From the NCBI GenBank assembly GCA_002686085.1, contig NZAC01000048.1, forward strand, positions 1 to 44,027: 44,027 nt of DNA, in the 5' to 3' direction. The notes below the pieces were generated by a model. The model saw only the letters and a program-made list of their open reading frames with translations, searched no databases and had not been told where the DNA came from. The position numbers were made by a program, and so were the translations under genes. The stretch comes from Roseibacillus sp. (GTDB lineage: Bacteria; Verrucomicrobiota; Verrucomicrobiia; Verrucomicrobiales; Akkermansiaceae). Position 1 is the first letter of the stretch. The number at the start of each line of letters is the position of its first letter. Positions 1 to 8,642 of this stretch are shown here, piece after piece.

Positions 1-1319
1 CGGTCGTGAAGTTCGGCCCGATGGTCGATTCCCATAGCCTGATAAACGGTGGCATGGAGATCCGCAGGAGTGCAGGCGTTGCTGGTAGGCAGGGCCGCAT
101 TCTTGTCGCTGCTCCCATAAACCTGTCCACCACGAATTCCTCCACCAGCAAAGGCAACAGAGTAGACGGCGGGGTGGTGGTCTCGACCTCCCTTGCCATT
201 GATCTTTGGAGTGCGCCCAAATTCGGTAAGGAAGACGACGAGAGTCTCGTCGAGTTGTCCTCTCTGGTCGAGGTCGGTAAGAAGGGCCGATGCTGCCTGA
301 TCGAACACGGGCAGCAAGCGCTCTTTCATCTTGGGGAAGTGGTCGTGATGGGTATCGAAGGTATCAGAGTATCCACCTTGAAGATCTTCCGCAGCGCAGA
401 CTACCTGCACTACGGGCACGCCAACTTCAGTAAGCCTTCTGGCGAGAAGCATGCCCTGGCCGCCCATGTGGTCCCCATACATAGCGCGGAGGCGGGGATC
501 CTCCTGTTCGAGGTCGTAGGCTTCTTTGACAGGGGAGCTGACCAGCATATCCGCAGCCATCTGCCGGAAGTGGTCGAGTTCCTGATACTCGGCGGCTCCG
601 TTAGCGGCGAGCCGACGCTCAAGTTGGTCAAGCATGACGAGGCGTTTCCGGAATCGATCCGATTTTACACCAAGAGTAAGGTCGAGGGCTGGTTCGGTAT
701 GTCGAATGGTGCCCGAGTAGGGAGCTCCATCCGGGATTCGCAACATAACCGGGTCATAATCAGATCCCAGCCACCCAGCGTCATCTCCTGCCATCAGCGC
801 CCCATTGTCATACATGGTGTGCGGCATGCGGATGGCGTTTGGTACGCCGGCGGTTCTTTCCTGAAATCTTCCGAGGAAGGAGGTCAGTGAGGGCCAATTG
901 GTCCGGTTGCGGGCCCGCGTCCCGCCAATCGGGTCACGGCCGGTCATGCTCTTGTAGAGGCCGCTGCTATGGGCGCCCTGAGAGTGATGCACAGACCGCA
1001 CGATCGCCATCTTTTCGCTATGTTTGGCGAGGAGAGGCAGGTGCTCACAAAATTGAATCCCAGGTGTAGCGGTAGGAATTTCGCCGAACTTGCTTTTGTA
1101 GTCGGACTGCGCATCCGGTTTTGGGTCAAAGGATTCCTGCTGGGCGAGTCCTCCCCAGAGAAAAAGCACGATGCAGGATTTGGCCTTCGGGGCGGAGGCG
1201 AGGGCCTGTTCGGTCGCCGCCTCGGCTCGCATTTGCATCCAACCGGGGAGAGTCAGCCCAGCCAAGCCCGCGCTTGAACGAAGAACTTGGCGGCGGGTAG
1301 AGTAAAGATGCGGATTCAC
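1..1319 (-). CDS. DUF1501 family exported protein (3' end outside window)
   Basis: Translating the minus strand gives a continuous frame of about 439 codons that runs off the left edge. It starts at GTG 1319; an in-frame TAG lies 9 nt upstream and there is no earlier start. The N-terminus (STRRQVLRSSAGLAGL) is a Tat-type leader: twin arginine followed by a hydrophobic stretch. The rest is typical of DUF1501, a family within the alkaline-phosphatase/sulfatase-like superfamily: an early CIVLFLWGG segment, SVHHSQGAHSSGLYKSMTG, and near the end FLTEFGRTPKINGKGGRDHH followed by FAGGGIRGG. In Planctomycetes and Verrucomicrobia these genes usually follow a PSCyt/PSD1 gene, which would lie left of this window. 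The molecular function of the family is not settled. The family call is confident; the start is less so because no clear Shine-Dalgarno sequence is present. Confidence 0.9.
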   Translation of the reverse strand, partial: MNPHLYSTRRQVLRSSAGLAGLTLPGWMQMRAEAATEQALASAPKAKSCIVLFLWGGLAQQESFDPKPDAQSDYKSKFGEIPTATPGIQFCEHLPLLAKHSEKMAIVRSVHHSQGAHSSGLYKSMTGRDPIGGTRARNRTNWPSLTSFLGRFQERTAGVPNAIRMPHTMYDNGALMAGDDAGWLGSDYDPVMLRIPDGAPYSGTIRHTEPALDLTLGVKSDRFRKRLVMLDQLERRLAANGAAEYQELDHFRQMAADMLVSSPVKEAYDLEQEDPRLRAMYGDHMGGQGMLLARRLTEVGVPVVQVVCAAEDLQGGYSDTFDTHHDHFPKMKERLLPVFDQAASALLTDLDQRGQLDETLVVFLTEFGRTPKINGKGGRDHHPAVYSVAFAGGGIRGGQVYGSSDKNAALPTSNACTPADLHATVYQAMGIDHRAELHD

Positions 1320-1407
1320 GATTCGATCCTAGTGGATTTGTTAAGAGAAATTATCCATATATAGCCCGGTGAAGCGATCATATCTTCGCAGTATATTCGG
1401 GAGACGC

Positions 1408-2331
1408 ATGTTTGTGTATGCTGCTAATATAGCTCCTTTCATGTCTTTTAGCCTTTGCAAGTCGGTTTGGGTTCTCCTGGCGCTGGGATTATTCACAACA
1501 GGTGGTCCGCTTCAGGCGGATCAAGGGGCGTTACAGGCGATTCGGGAAGCGGGGGGTATTGTGCGCTCGATGGGAGGGGGGTGGGAAATTGAGTTTCAGA
1601 GAAAAGGGAAGGCCATGAAGTCTGGCTCCCTCGTTGACGTTGCGCTTCTCGGGGAATCGGTTCTTGCGCTTAATCTGAGAGGCACTCTGACGACAAGCGT
1701 GGACCTCAAACAGGTGGGAAAGTTGCCCAAGCTCGGCCGCCTCCATCTGGAAAGAACAGAGGTGGGTGATGACGGAATGGCTCATCTCGCAGGATTGAAG
1801 GATTTGAGATACTTGAATCTCTACGGGACGAAGGTTTCAGATTCAGGGCTGGTCCATCTTGCGGCCCTTGAGAATCTGGAGCGATTGTATGTCTGGGAAA
1901 CTGCCGTAACCACAGAGGGTTGTGCGGCTTTATCCCGTTCGTTGCCTGCACTGAAAATTGTGAGGGGAGTAAATCTCGATGAGGTTGCCGCGGAGGCCGA
2001 GGCGCGTGAGAAAAAGAAAGAGGAGAAAAAAAAGGAAGTGGTGCGAGTGGATCTGAAGTGGACGCCGGCAGGGACAGAGACGCCACCGAGATCGAAAGGC
2101 GGTGGAACGCTCAGTAGTATCAGCATTATCAACTCAAGAGAGGAGTCGGTGAAGCTCTATTGGGTGGAATACGGAGGCGGACTGAAATATTATGCTGAAA
2201 TCGCTGCAGGAGACACCCTCACGCGGGGGAGTTTCTCGAAGGCGACGTGGCTCATTACCGATTTGAATGAAGAGCCATTAGGGTATTTTACTGCTACCGT
2301 AGAGCCGTCACAGGTCAAGGTGCCTCAATAG
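1408..2331 (+). CDS. Exported leucine-rich-repeat protein with C-terminal VHL-beta-like domain
   Basis: A protein of about 307 aa. Residues 1-37 look like a signal peptide (hydrophobic VWVLLALGLFTTGG, then LQA as a likely cleavage site). Residues about 70-175 form RNI-type leucine-rich repeats of the planctomycete kind (LPKLGRLHLERTEVGDDGM, LKDLRYLNLYGTKVSDSGL, LENLERLYVWETAVTTEG). A Lys/Glu-rich linker (about 195-215) leads to a C-terminal module at about 233-296 that reads like the beta domain of von Hippel-Lindau protein (ISIINSREESVKLYWVEY, YYAEIAAGDTLTRGSF, TWLITDLNEEPLGYF). ATG 1408 is chosen because GGGAG lies 4 nt upstream; GTG 1369 and ATG 1441 are alternatives. Function is unknown; binding a protein or peptide outside the cytoplasm is an inference. 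The gene stands alone between a divergent DUF1501 gene and the sulfatase gene. Confidence 0.8.
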   Translation: MFVYAANIAPFMSFSLCKSVWVLLALGLFTTGGPLQADQGALQAIREAGGIVRSMGGGWEIEFQRKGKAMKSGSLVDVALLGESVLALNLRGTLTTSVDLKQVGKLPKLGRLHLERTEVGDDGMAHLAGLKDLRYLNLYGTKVSDSGLVHLAALENLERLYVWETAVTTEGCAALSRSLPALKIVRGVNLDEVAAEAEAREKKKEEKKKEVVRVDLKWTPAGTETPPRSKGGGTLSSISIINSREESVKLYWVEYGGGLKYYAEIAAGDTLTRGSFSKATWLITDLNEEPLGYFTATVEPSQVKVPQ

Positions 2332-2466
2332 GGTTTGCAGAGGAAGGGGGGAGGACAGGGTCTTGATTACACTACAAAGGACACCATTTTCCCTAATATC
2401 GCAGGCTTTTGTAATTTTCAGGAAAACTTTCGGACCTTCCTTAAGTTCCTTCTTCCAGAGATAGCG

Positions 2467-5400
2467 ATGAAGAACTCCACTGTCCTTGTACTATCTGTGG
2501 CATTGAGTATGCCGGCTGTAGGGGAGCCTCGTCTCAGCTCGTGGTTCACCGAATTGTCGGGGCGTTATGCGAGGATCTATCCCGATAACTCGGCGATGGT
2601 TGCGGGAGCCTCAATTACGACATGGTCAAGAGGGCAGGGGAACCAGTCGCAGCCGGTTTATGCAGGGGTGACTGAAATCTCATCGACTGCGACAGATGTT
2701 TATATCCGCACGTCGAATCTTGGATTTCACGTGATGGGGCCGTGGTATTTAGAGAATGGCAACCTGTTCCCCAATTACCCGGCCAATCGGGCCGAGATTT
2801 ACCGGTTTCCCAAAGCTCCCCTCATTCCGGCATCGAAAACGCCGACCGGGCTCGGAGTGATTGGTTACATGGTCGATGGGATTGCTCTTTTTGACTCCCG
2901 GGATGCATTCTCCTACGACACCTCGGAGGAGGTGGATGATGGTCCTCGCTCTCCAGCCCAGGTGCAGGGAGACGGGGTTTGGAACCGGGACGCTTACGTG
3001 AATGAGGGTGTGACCTTTGACAACGCCCTTGCACATCAAGCTGGTTCGAATCATCACTACCATGCCAACGCCCCGGCGATTCGTCATTTCCTTGGTGACT
3101 CGGTTGATTACGACTCCGAGACCAATTCCTATGCTGAGAATCCAACGGGAAGACATTCGCCGATCATTGGGTGGTTTCGAGATGGCCTGCCCCTCTACGG
3201 GCCCTACGGCTATTCTTCACCGATGAATCCGGATTCTGGTATCCGCAGGATGGTTTCTGGCTACCAGCGAAGGGATGGGAGTAATGGTTCTGTGGATCTC
3301 GCGAATATCACTGGAAATCTGGCTTCAGGGATTCCTACAGGGCGAACGTCCCTGCCCAGATGGGTCTTTCGAAATTCTGGTCGCAACTTGAGATTGAGCG
3401 CAGGAGCTTATGGGCCTCCAGCTTCCGCCGAATTTCCCATAGGACACTATCTGGAGGATTATGCTTACAAAGGCGACCTGGGTTTCAGCCTGTATAATGG
3501 CGTGGAGGACTTTGATCCTGATCGGCACCATGACCTCAACGAATACAACGTTCGTTATTGTGTAACCCCGGACTTTCCCGATGGAACCTGGGCTTATTTC
3601 ACTAACATCAACCCCGATGGTTCTCCCCTTTTTCCTTACAATATTGGGCGGTATTACTTTGGTTCGCCTACGGGAAGTTCTCCCAACGCAGTTCCTGCCG
3701 ATGCGGTCGTCTATTTTCGGGGGGGACCGAGGGTGGGTCCGGTTATTGATAGTGTCGAGAACGGAAGGCCTGGTTCAGTCACTCTGGAATGGTCAGTTGC
3801 AGAGGGCGGTCGCTATGTCATCGAGTCAACACCCTCGCTCGCGGTGGGTTCATGGGTCCCGGAGGCCTTCAATGTGAGGCCAGAGGGCGAAAGGCTTTCC
3901 TATTTGTCTGATTCCGCTGACAAGGACCCGGCCCCCGACACAAAGTTTTTCCGTAGCAGGCTCACGGATCTGGAGTCTTTTGATACGAATGGTCTCGAGG
4001 AATTTGGTTTTACTCCGGCAGTTTCCCATGTGTTCCAGTTTCCGATTTCGCCACCTCTCCCGGAAAATGTCGGGGTCCTGACAGTGGGAGGGCAACAAGC
4101 AGAGGTTATTGCCTATGACTCTTCCACGGGATTAATGGAAGTGAGTTTTGATGATTCAGACCTTCCAGGTGGAGACTACAGGGCGCGACTCAATCGCTCT
4201 GTTACTTCTCTGAATACCTACTCGGTCCTGGGCGCGAATAATGTCCTTCTTCTCATTCTTGACGACTGGGGAATTGATGCTTCGGAGCTCTACAATGCGA
4301 GAGGCCCCGGAATTCAGTTGGCGAACATGCCTAATCTGCGGGGATTGCTGTATTCTTCAGGACAGATCACGGGTACGCCTGACGAGGGACTGCTCTTCAC
4401 TCGAGGCTATGCGCAGCCAATCTGCTCTCCTACCCGGGCCACGATTCTAACCGGCCGACAGACCTATCAGCATGGAGTGGGAAACCCAAACCCTGACAAT
4501 ATTCTGCCAGCGAGTGAGGAAACCTTCCCCGAGATTATTTCCCGGGCAGCTCCGCGTTACGAACTCGCTTCATTTGGAAAGTGGCATCTTGGATCGGGAA
4601 ACACCGGGCCCCGGGACAGGGGCGGGTGGCCCAACTTTTCGGGAACCCTGCAAGGTGGCGTTCAGGACTATAATTCCTGGAACAGGGTCAAGATAGAGGA
4701 CGGTGTGGTTGTGGATTCAGGCACCTCAATTGCAAGTCTTCTGGCTGATGGGGTCTATGCTTCTCCTTACGCAACATCGGTCCAGATAGATGAGGCGGTC
4801 TCCTTTATCGAGACTCGAGGGGCCTCGCCATGGGTTGTCTGGATGGGATTTAACGCGCCGCACGATCCTTTCCATAACCCGCCTGCTGAGCTCGCACCAG
4901 AGGGAGGGTTTTCCACCACTGGGGTCAGCAACCGGGATTTGTATGTTCGAATGCTGGAGGCGCTTGATAGTGAAATTGGCCGCCTCCTTGCTGCAGTTGA
5001 CCGTGAACGGACTAATGTCCTCGTCGTGGGAGACAACGGAACGCCGAATCAGGTAGATCAGGCCCCCGCGGGAGGGCTGGCTGGTGCAAAGGGCTCCCTC
5101 AACGAAGGAGGGATCCATGTTCCTTTCTTTGCTGCTGGCCCGGATATTCGGCAGACTGGAGTTTCCGACACGCTCGTCCAGGTGGCAGATCTGTTTACAA
5201 CCATCCTCGATCTCACTGGTGTCGATACTGCCGATGAGACCAGGAGTCTCGATCTTCACTCAAACTCCCTAGTCCCCATCTTCAACAATACTGATACAGC
5301 TGAGCGTCTGATTATCGCAGAGAAGTGGGGGCTGAATGCCAGAGATGGGCGAGCTTTGATCTCGGATGACTGGCCCCAATACAAACTGGTTTCCCTGCAA

Positions 5401-5925
5401 GATGTGACAGACCCGGCGGACGCGGCGACCTACCAGATGTATTTGATTGGAGAGGCCGGGGTTGAGATCGCGGCGCTGACAACACCCCCAGCTGAGGGGG
5501 ATTTGCATGCGGCGGCCTATCAGGCTCTGGTCGCTATCGACTTGGCGCTGGCACCCGCAGAAGCTTCGACCGTTACCCTCCAGATTGACCTGCCTCCGAC
5601 CGGGATAAGCACGAACGGGCAGTCTGCCAACTTGCCTGCTCTGGTTAATGCCATGAATGGGAACGTTGTGCGGCCGATTGCCATTACGGTTGGAGGTGAG
5701 TCGGCAAGCTGGGACAACGGAAATATTACTCGTAATGGAGCAACAACATCGGCAGCTCGCGTCGATGAGGAAGGAGATCCTGATCCGACTTCGGTTGTCG
5801 CAGAGTTCGATGTCGCAAACTCAGGACTGGTCTCGGGTCAAAGCTATCCGGTCGAGGTTTCCTTCCGCGGAGGCGGTGGAGCAAGCCGCATTTTCACAGC
5901 GACTAGCCAGTTCGTGATGCCCTGA
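2467..5925 (+). CDS. Secreted YHYH-domain / sulfatase fusion protein
   Basis: A protein of about 1152 aa. ATG 2467 begins a short signal peptide (MKNSTVLVLSVALSMPAVG); the frame is open further upstream but that part is not protein-like. Residues about 60-400 match the YHYH domain, with the signature HHYH at 196-199 and PIIGWFRDGLPLYGPYGY after it. A linker of beta-sandwich character follows (about 440-580). A sulfatase domain starts near 590: LLLILDDWG with metal-binding D599-D600, and CSPTR at C653, which is the C-x-P-x-R motif whose cysteine becomes formylglycine. ASFGKWHLG, NAPHDPFHNPP and VVGDNGTPN follow in family order. The tail (about 1030-1152) is an extra unassigned domain. It probably hydrolyses sulfate esters of an extracellular polysaccharide; the substrate cannot be read from sequence. 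The fusion is contiguous with no frameshift. Confidence 0.88.
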   Translation: MKNSTVLVLSVALSMPAVGEPRLSSWFTELSGRYARIYPDNSAMVAGASITTWSRGQGNQSQPVYAGVTEISSTATDVYIRTSNLGFHVMGPWYLENGNLFPNYPANRAEIYRFPKAPLIPASKTPTGLGVIGYMVDGIALFDSRDAFSYDTSEEVDDGPRSPAQVQGDGVWNRDAYVNEGVTFDNALAHQAGSNHHYHANAPAIRHFLGDSVDYDSETNSYAENPTGRHSPIIGWFRDGLPLYGPYGYSSPMNPDSGIRRMVSGYQRRDGSNGSVDLANITGNLASGIPTGRTSLPRWVFRNSGRNLRLSAGAYGPPASAEFPIGHYLEDYAYKGDLGFSLYNGVEDFDPDRHHDLNEYNVRYCVTPDFPDGTWAYFTNINPDGSPLFPYNIGRYYFGSPTGSSPNAVPADAVVYFRGGPRVGPVIDSVENGRPGSVTLEWSVAEGGRYVIESTPSLAVGSWVPEAFNVRPEGERLSYLSDSADKDPAPDTKFFRSRLTDLESFDTNGLEEFGFTPAVSHVFQFPISPPLPENVGVLTVGGQQAEVIAYDSSTGLMEVSFDDSDLPGGDYRARLNRSVTSLNTYSVLGANNVLLLILDDWGIDASELYNARGPGIQLANMPNLRGLLYSSGQITGTPDEGLLFTRGYAQPICSPTRATILTGRQTYQHGVGNPNPDNILPASEETFPEIISRAAPRYELASFGKWHLGSGNTGPRDRGGWPNFSGTLQGGVQDYNSWNRVKIEDGVVVDSGTSIASLLADGVYASPYATSVQIDEAVSFIETRGASPWVVWMGFNAPHDPFHNPPAELAPEGGFSTTGVSNRDLYVRMLEALDSEIGRLLAAVDRERTNVLVVGDNGTPNQVDQAPAGGLAGAKGSLNEGGIHVPFFAAGPDIRQTGVSDTLVQVADLFTTILDLTGVDTADETRSLDLHSNSLVPIFNNTDTAERLIIAEKWGLNARDGRALISDDWPQYKLVSLQDVTDPADAATYQMYLIGEAGVEIAALTTPPAEGDLHAAAYQALVAIDLALAPAEASTVTLQIDLPPTGISTNGQSANLPALVNAMNGNVVRPIAITVGGESASWDNGNITRNGATTSAARVDEEGDPDPTSVVAEFDVANSGLVSGQSYPVEVSFRGGGGASRIFTATSQFVMP

Positions 5926-5959
5926 GGTCCGCGACTGGATCTTCCCGAATAGAGGCGGC

Positions 5960-7180
5960 CTACTCCTTCTTTGCGGAAAATTTCCACAGTGTCTGATCGC
6001 TTCGGATGTAGAGCGAGTTCTGAGATATACTTGGTGTGGCGAGAATGGTTTCGCCCAGATCGAACTCGCTCACAACCTCACCGATGTCTCCGGTAATGTT
6101 CACAACCTGGCCGAGGCCATCTTCGTTGAAAAAGTAGAGGTGGCCGTTCTGGCATGCTACTGGAGAGCCGGAAAAGGGGCCTTTCATCCTGATACGCCAC
6201 AGGCGTTTTCCCGTGTTGCGATCTGCTGCAGTAAGGACTCCGGCGCTATTGGTGAAATAGATCACATCCTCCATAATCAGCGGGCTGGCTGTTGCAGGTT
6301 TCTGGGTTTTCTGGTTCCACAGGGAGACTGGTTCGCCGCCGAGGGGGTTTGGTTTGACGGCCGTGATCCCCCTCGAGGGGATGATCAGGGTATCTCCCGC
6401 AGCGGCCCCAGAGGGGATGGTTGCGGCTCCATTCGAAAAATTCCAGAGCTTGGATCCGGTAGAGGGGGAAATGCCCATGACGCCTTTCCCCGACTGCAGG
6501 GCGACAATCACCTTTCCATCCATCTGCATTGTGACTGGAGAAGTCCAGTTCGCCATTTTTGGCCGATCAATTTTCCATCTGTTCACTCCCGTTTGAAGGT
6601 CAAATCCTGCTGCAAAAGACTCAGAGTCGTTTTCGACCTGAGCGACGAGGGTGTTGTCGGCAATAATGGGAGAAGAAGACATCCCGAGGCTGTTGGACGC
6701 ATTCGGGTAGTCGAGAGTCAGGCCCCGCATCCACTTCAGATTTCCCTCGAGGTCAACAGCCACAAGGTCGTTAGAGGACCAGAGAACGTAGAGATACTTT
6801 CCATCTGTGGTCGGAGCGGGAGCTGCGACGCAGGTTTTCTTGTGGCACATTGTGCGCCCTGTCGCCCAGAAGCTCCGGCGCCAGAGCTCAGATCCATCCC
6901 GATCGGAGAAGCAGAGAATGAGAAGCTTGTTCTGCTCAGGCCCACTTGCGGCGGAGACGAATACTTTGTCTCCTATGATGATTGCGCTGCCCAATCCGCG
7001 CCCGGGCAGGGGGGCCGTCCAGGCTGTAGTGGGTTTCCCCAATTCGGTCACGAGCTCGCTGTTGCCCGGGACGTAGCCGTTTCCCTCTGGCCCGCGGAAG
7101 CGATGCCATTCAGCTGAGGCGCCCGCATTCGCCAGGATCCATAGAATGACGGTCGTGGTGGAAGTGATGAGAGTGTTCAT
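5960..7180 (-). CDS. Exported PQQ-type beta-propeller repeat protein
   Basis: A 406-aa protein starting at ATG 7180 with AGGA 7 nt upstream. The signal peptide is MNTLITSTTTVILWILANAGASA. The mature part begins EWHRFRGPEGNGY, typical of planctomycete/verrucomicrobial PQQ-like (BamB-related) propellers. Repeated blade motifs include GSAIIIGDKVFVSA, DGSELWRRSF, TDGKYLYVLWSSNDLVAVDLEGN, STGSKLWNFS and NTGKRLWRIRM. These have the A-x-D/D-x-x-T-G-x-x-x-W pattern of PQQ-type repeats, but nothing shows that a cofactor is bound. It lies 37 nt downstream of the 7218-8363 gene on the same strand, so the two are probably co-transcribed. The role is unknown, plausibly substrate binding or scaffolding in the periplasm. 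Confidence 0.85.
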   Translation of the reverse strand: MNTLITSTTTVILWILANAGASAEWHRFRGPEGNGYVPGNSELVTELGKPTTAWTAPLPGRGLGSAIIIGDKVFVSAASGPEQNKLLILCFSDRDGSELWRRSFWATGRTMCHKKTCVAAPAPTTDGKYLYVLWSSNDLVAVDLEGNLKWMRGLTLDYPNASNSLGMSSSPIIADNTLVAQVENDSESFAAGFDLQTGVNRWKIDRPKMANWTSPVTMQMDGKVIVALQSGKGVMGISPSTGSKLWNFSNGAATIPSGAAAGDTLIIPSRGITAVKPNPLGGEPVSLWNQKTQKPATASPLIMEDVIYFTNSAGVLTAADRNTGKRLWRIRMKGPFSGSPVACQNGHLYFFNEDGLGQVVNITGDIGEVVSEFDLGETILATPSISQNSLYIRSDQTLWKFSAKKE

Positions 7181-7217
7181 GTTCTATTCCTGATTTCCAG
7201 TCGTAGGCTGCGAGGTT

Positions 7218-8363
7218 TCATTTGGAAGAATTAGGGGCAGGGCGATTGGTTGCGAGGACTGCAGTTCCCGTCGAGTCGCAGACCCGTAACTGGAACTCCC
7301 ACTGCACGGTCCAGTCCTGCTTCTGCTCGTTCTGGCAGAGTTTCAGGAGGATGCTATTCAGTCCTTTCTGGAGTGTGACGGGCATTTTGTACTGATCGAT
7401 CCGCTGCCCCCGGTGATATTCATCACGTCCAAAAACCAGCTCTCCATTGAGCCAGAGTTTCCAAGCGTTCTTGCATCCGAGGCGAAGCTCGACTTCCTGA
7501 GTCTTTCCAGAGTCAAATTCATGGTAGGCGTATGCAGTCACTTCCTTGAGTTTTCCATAAGGCTTGTTCAGATCTACCTTGCCGTATGGATCCGAGGTAG
7601 AGAGTGGTTGCCAGGTAACCTCGGATTCCTTGCCTGTGTAGGTTGCGTCGAGTTTGAGATTTGCCTCAGGCGCAAATCTTTCAGCGAATCCTGCTCGTTC
7701 GAGGTTGTGGAATGGGCCCACGACCTTCCAGTTGGTTAGAAAGCCAAAGTGCTTTTGGAGATCGATTTCGAGGCCCATCTCTGTAAATGCTTTCGCGATT
7801 TCCTGGATCTGATCAACGTCTCTGGCGGCATCAAGAGCCTGTCGGTATGTCTGGGCGGCAGCTTCATCGCTATCCGCCAGTTGCTTTTTGGCTCGGACGA
7901 GAATCTGGCTGACCGCATCTCGCCGTAGTTCGTTGCTTGGATCATCGATGAAGGATGGGATCATCCCTTCGGTGGTGTCGCGATCAATGGTGAGCATGAG
8001 TTCAAAGGCGAGCCGTCGAGCCTCCGGTGATTGCTCCCGGTCATTGAGAAAATCACGCAAGGCGTCAAGTGGCAGGGGTCGTCCCTCGGTTGTTGCTCGC
8101 TCTACAATGACCTCAATGGCAGACCGGAGCCAGTTCCGGGCAATGGCATTGCTGGGCTCCACCGCTTTCAACAGTGGGAGAAGCGATGAGGGTTCCGCAT
8201 GAGAGAGTTTTTGGAATGCCGCGGCAGCCTCTTTGTTGCCCATGCCCTCCGTTCCGACTGCTTGGATAATGGCAATCTGTTCTGGAAGGCCAGGAGAAGG
8301 TTCGGCTTGACCAGCAGGTGTCAGGGCGAAGGCGCAAAAAGTAATGAGCAGGCATTTTCGCAT
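7218..8363 (-). CDS. Exported alpha-helical-repeat protein with jelly-roll carbohydrate-binding-like C-terminus
   Basis: A 381-aa protein. The start is placed at ATG 8363 because it gives a clear signal peptide (MRKCLLITFCAFALTPAGQAEP); the frame is open 35 codons further upstream. Residues about 30-210 are helical and HEAT-like (SIRD-type charged helices such as DDPSNELRRDAVSQILVRA). From about 215 the sequence FGFLTNWKVVGPFHNLERAGF and then CKNAWKLWLNGELVFGRDEYH and LQKGLNSILLKLCQNE resemble a galactose-binding-like/PA14-like beta-sandwich often fused to repeat proteins in this phylum. No catalytic motif is visible. It is upstream of, and probably in one transcript with, the PQQ-type propeller gene. 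The specific family is not recognised with certainty. Confidence 0.75.
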   Translation of the reverse strand: MRKCLLITFCAFALTPAGQAEPSPGLPEQIAIIQAVGTEGMGNKEAAAAFQKLSHAEPSSLLPLLKAVEPSNAIARNWLRSAIEVIVERATTEGRPLPLDALRDFLNDREQSPEARRLAFELMLTIDRDTTEGMIPSFIDDPSNELRRDAVSQILVRAKKQLADSDEAAAQTYRQALDAARDVDQIQEIAKAFTEMGLEIDLQKHFGFLTNWKVVGPFHNLERAGFAERFAPEANLKLDATYTGKESEVTWQPLSTSDPYGKVDLNKPYGKLKEVTAYAYHEFDSGKTQEVELRLGCKNAWKLWLNGELVFGRDEYHRGQRIDQYKMPVTLQKGLNSILLKLCQNEQKQDWTVQWEFQLRVCDSTGTAVLATNRPAPNSSK

Positions 8364-8642
8364 CTGGGTTATGCTAACGGGAATCGAGATGGTCACAAGC
8401 ATGAGCTGCATACTAGCTTCGGTCTTCAAGGGGTAGTCCACCAAAAGCTTAAGGCGAAGACACGACAAAGTGACTCGGTTGACAATCAGTCGTGCTGTGT
8501 AACGTTTAAATATCGGTAATTCTTCTTATTCGAGACCTCCACAGGTCGCGATCTTGACTTGCGCTGACGGCCGATTCGGAGGAATACTAAAGCCGTATTC
8601 AGGGATCTTTCTGCCCGATGAATGATTTCCTTCGTGTGAATT
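8364..8642. other. Divergent intergenic region, likely promoters for both sides
   Basis: About 280 nt between the minus-strand 8363 gene and the plus-strand PSCyt gene. A TTGACA hexamer sits at 8479-8484 on the plus strand, followed by AT-rich sequence (8501-8520), but no well-spaced -10 element pairs with it. Part of this stretch could be coding if the 8363 gene starts upstream at 8468. No RNA gene or repeat was seen. Confidence 0.3.

Noticed and set aside
6-890. A long open frame on the plus strand
   Set aside because: The minus strand here encodes the clear DUF1501 protein in continuous frame; the plus frame is its shadow and shows no protein motifs.
6140-7117. A 325-codon frame opposite the PQQ propeller gene
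   Set aside because: It lies fully antisense to a clear PQQ-repeat protein with signal peptide and RBS, and its composition is not protein-like.
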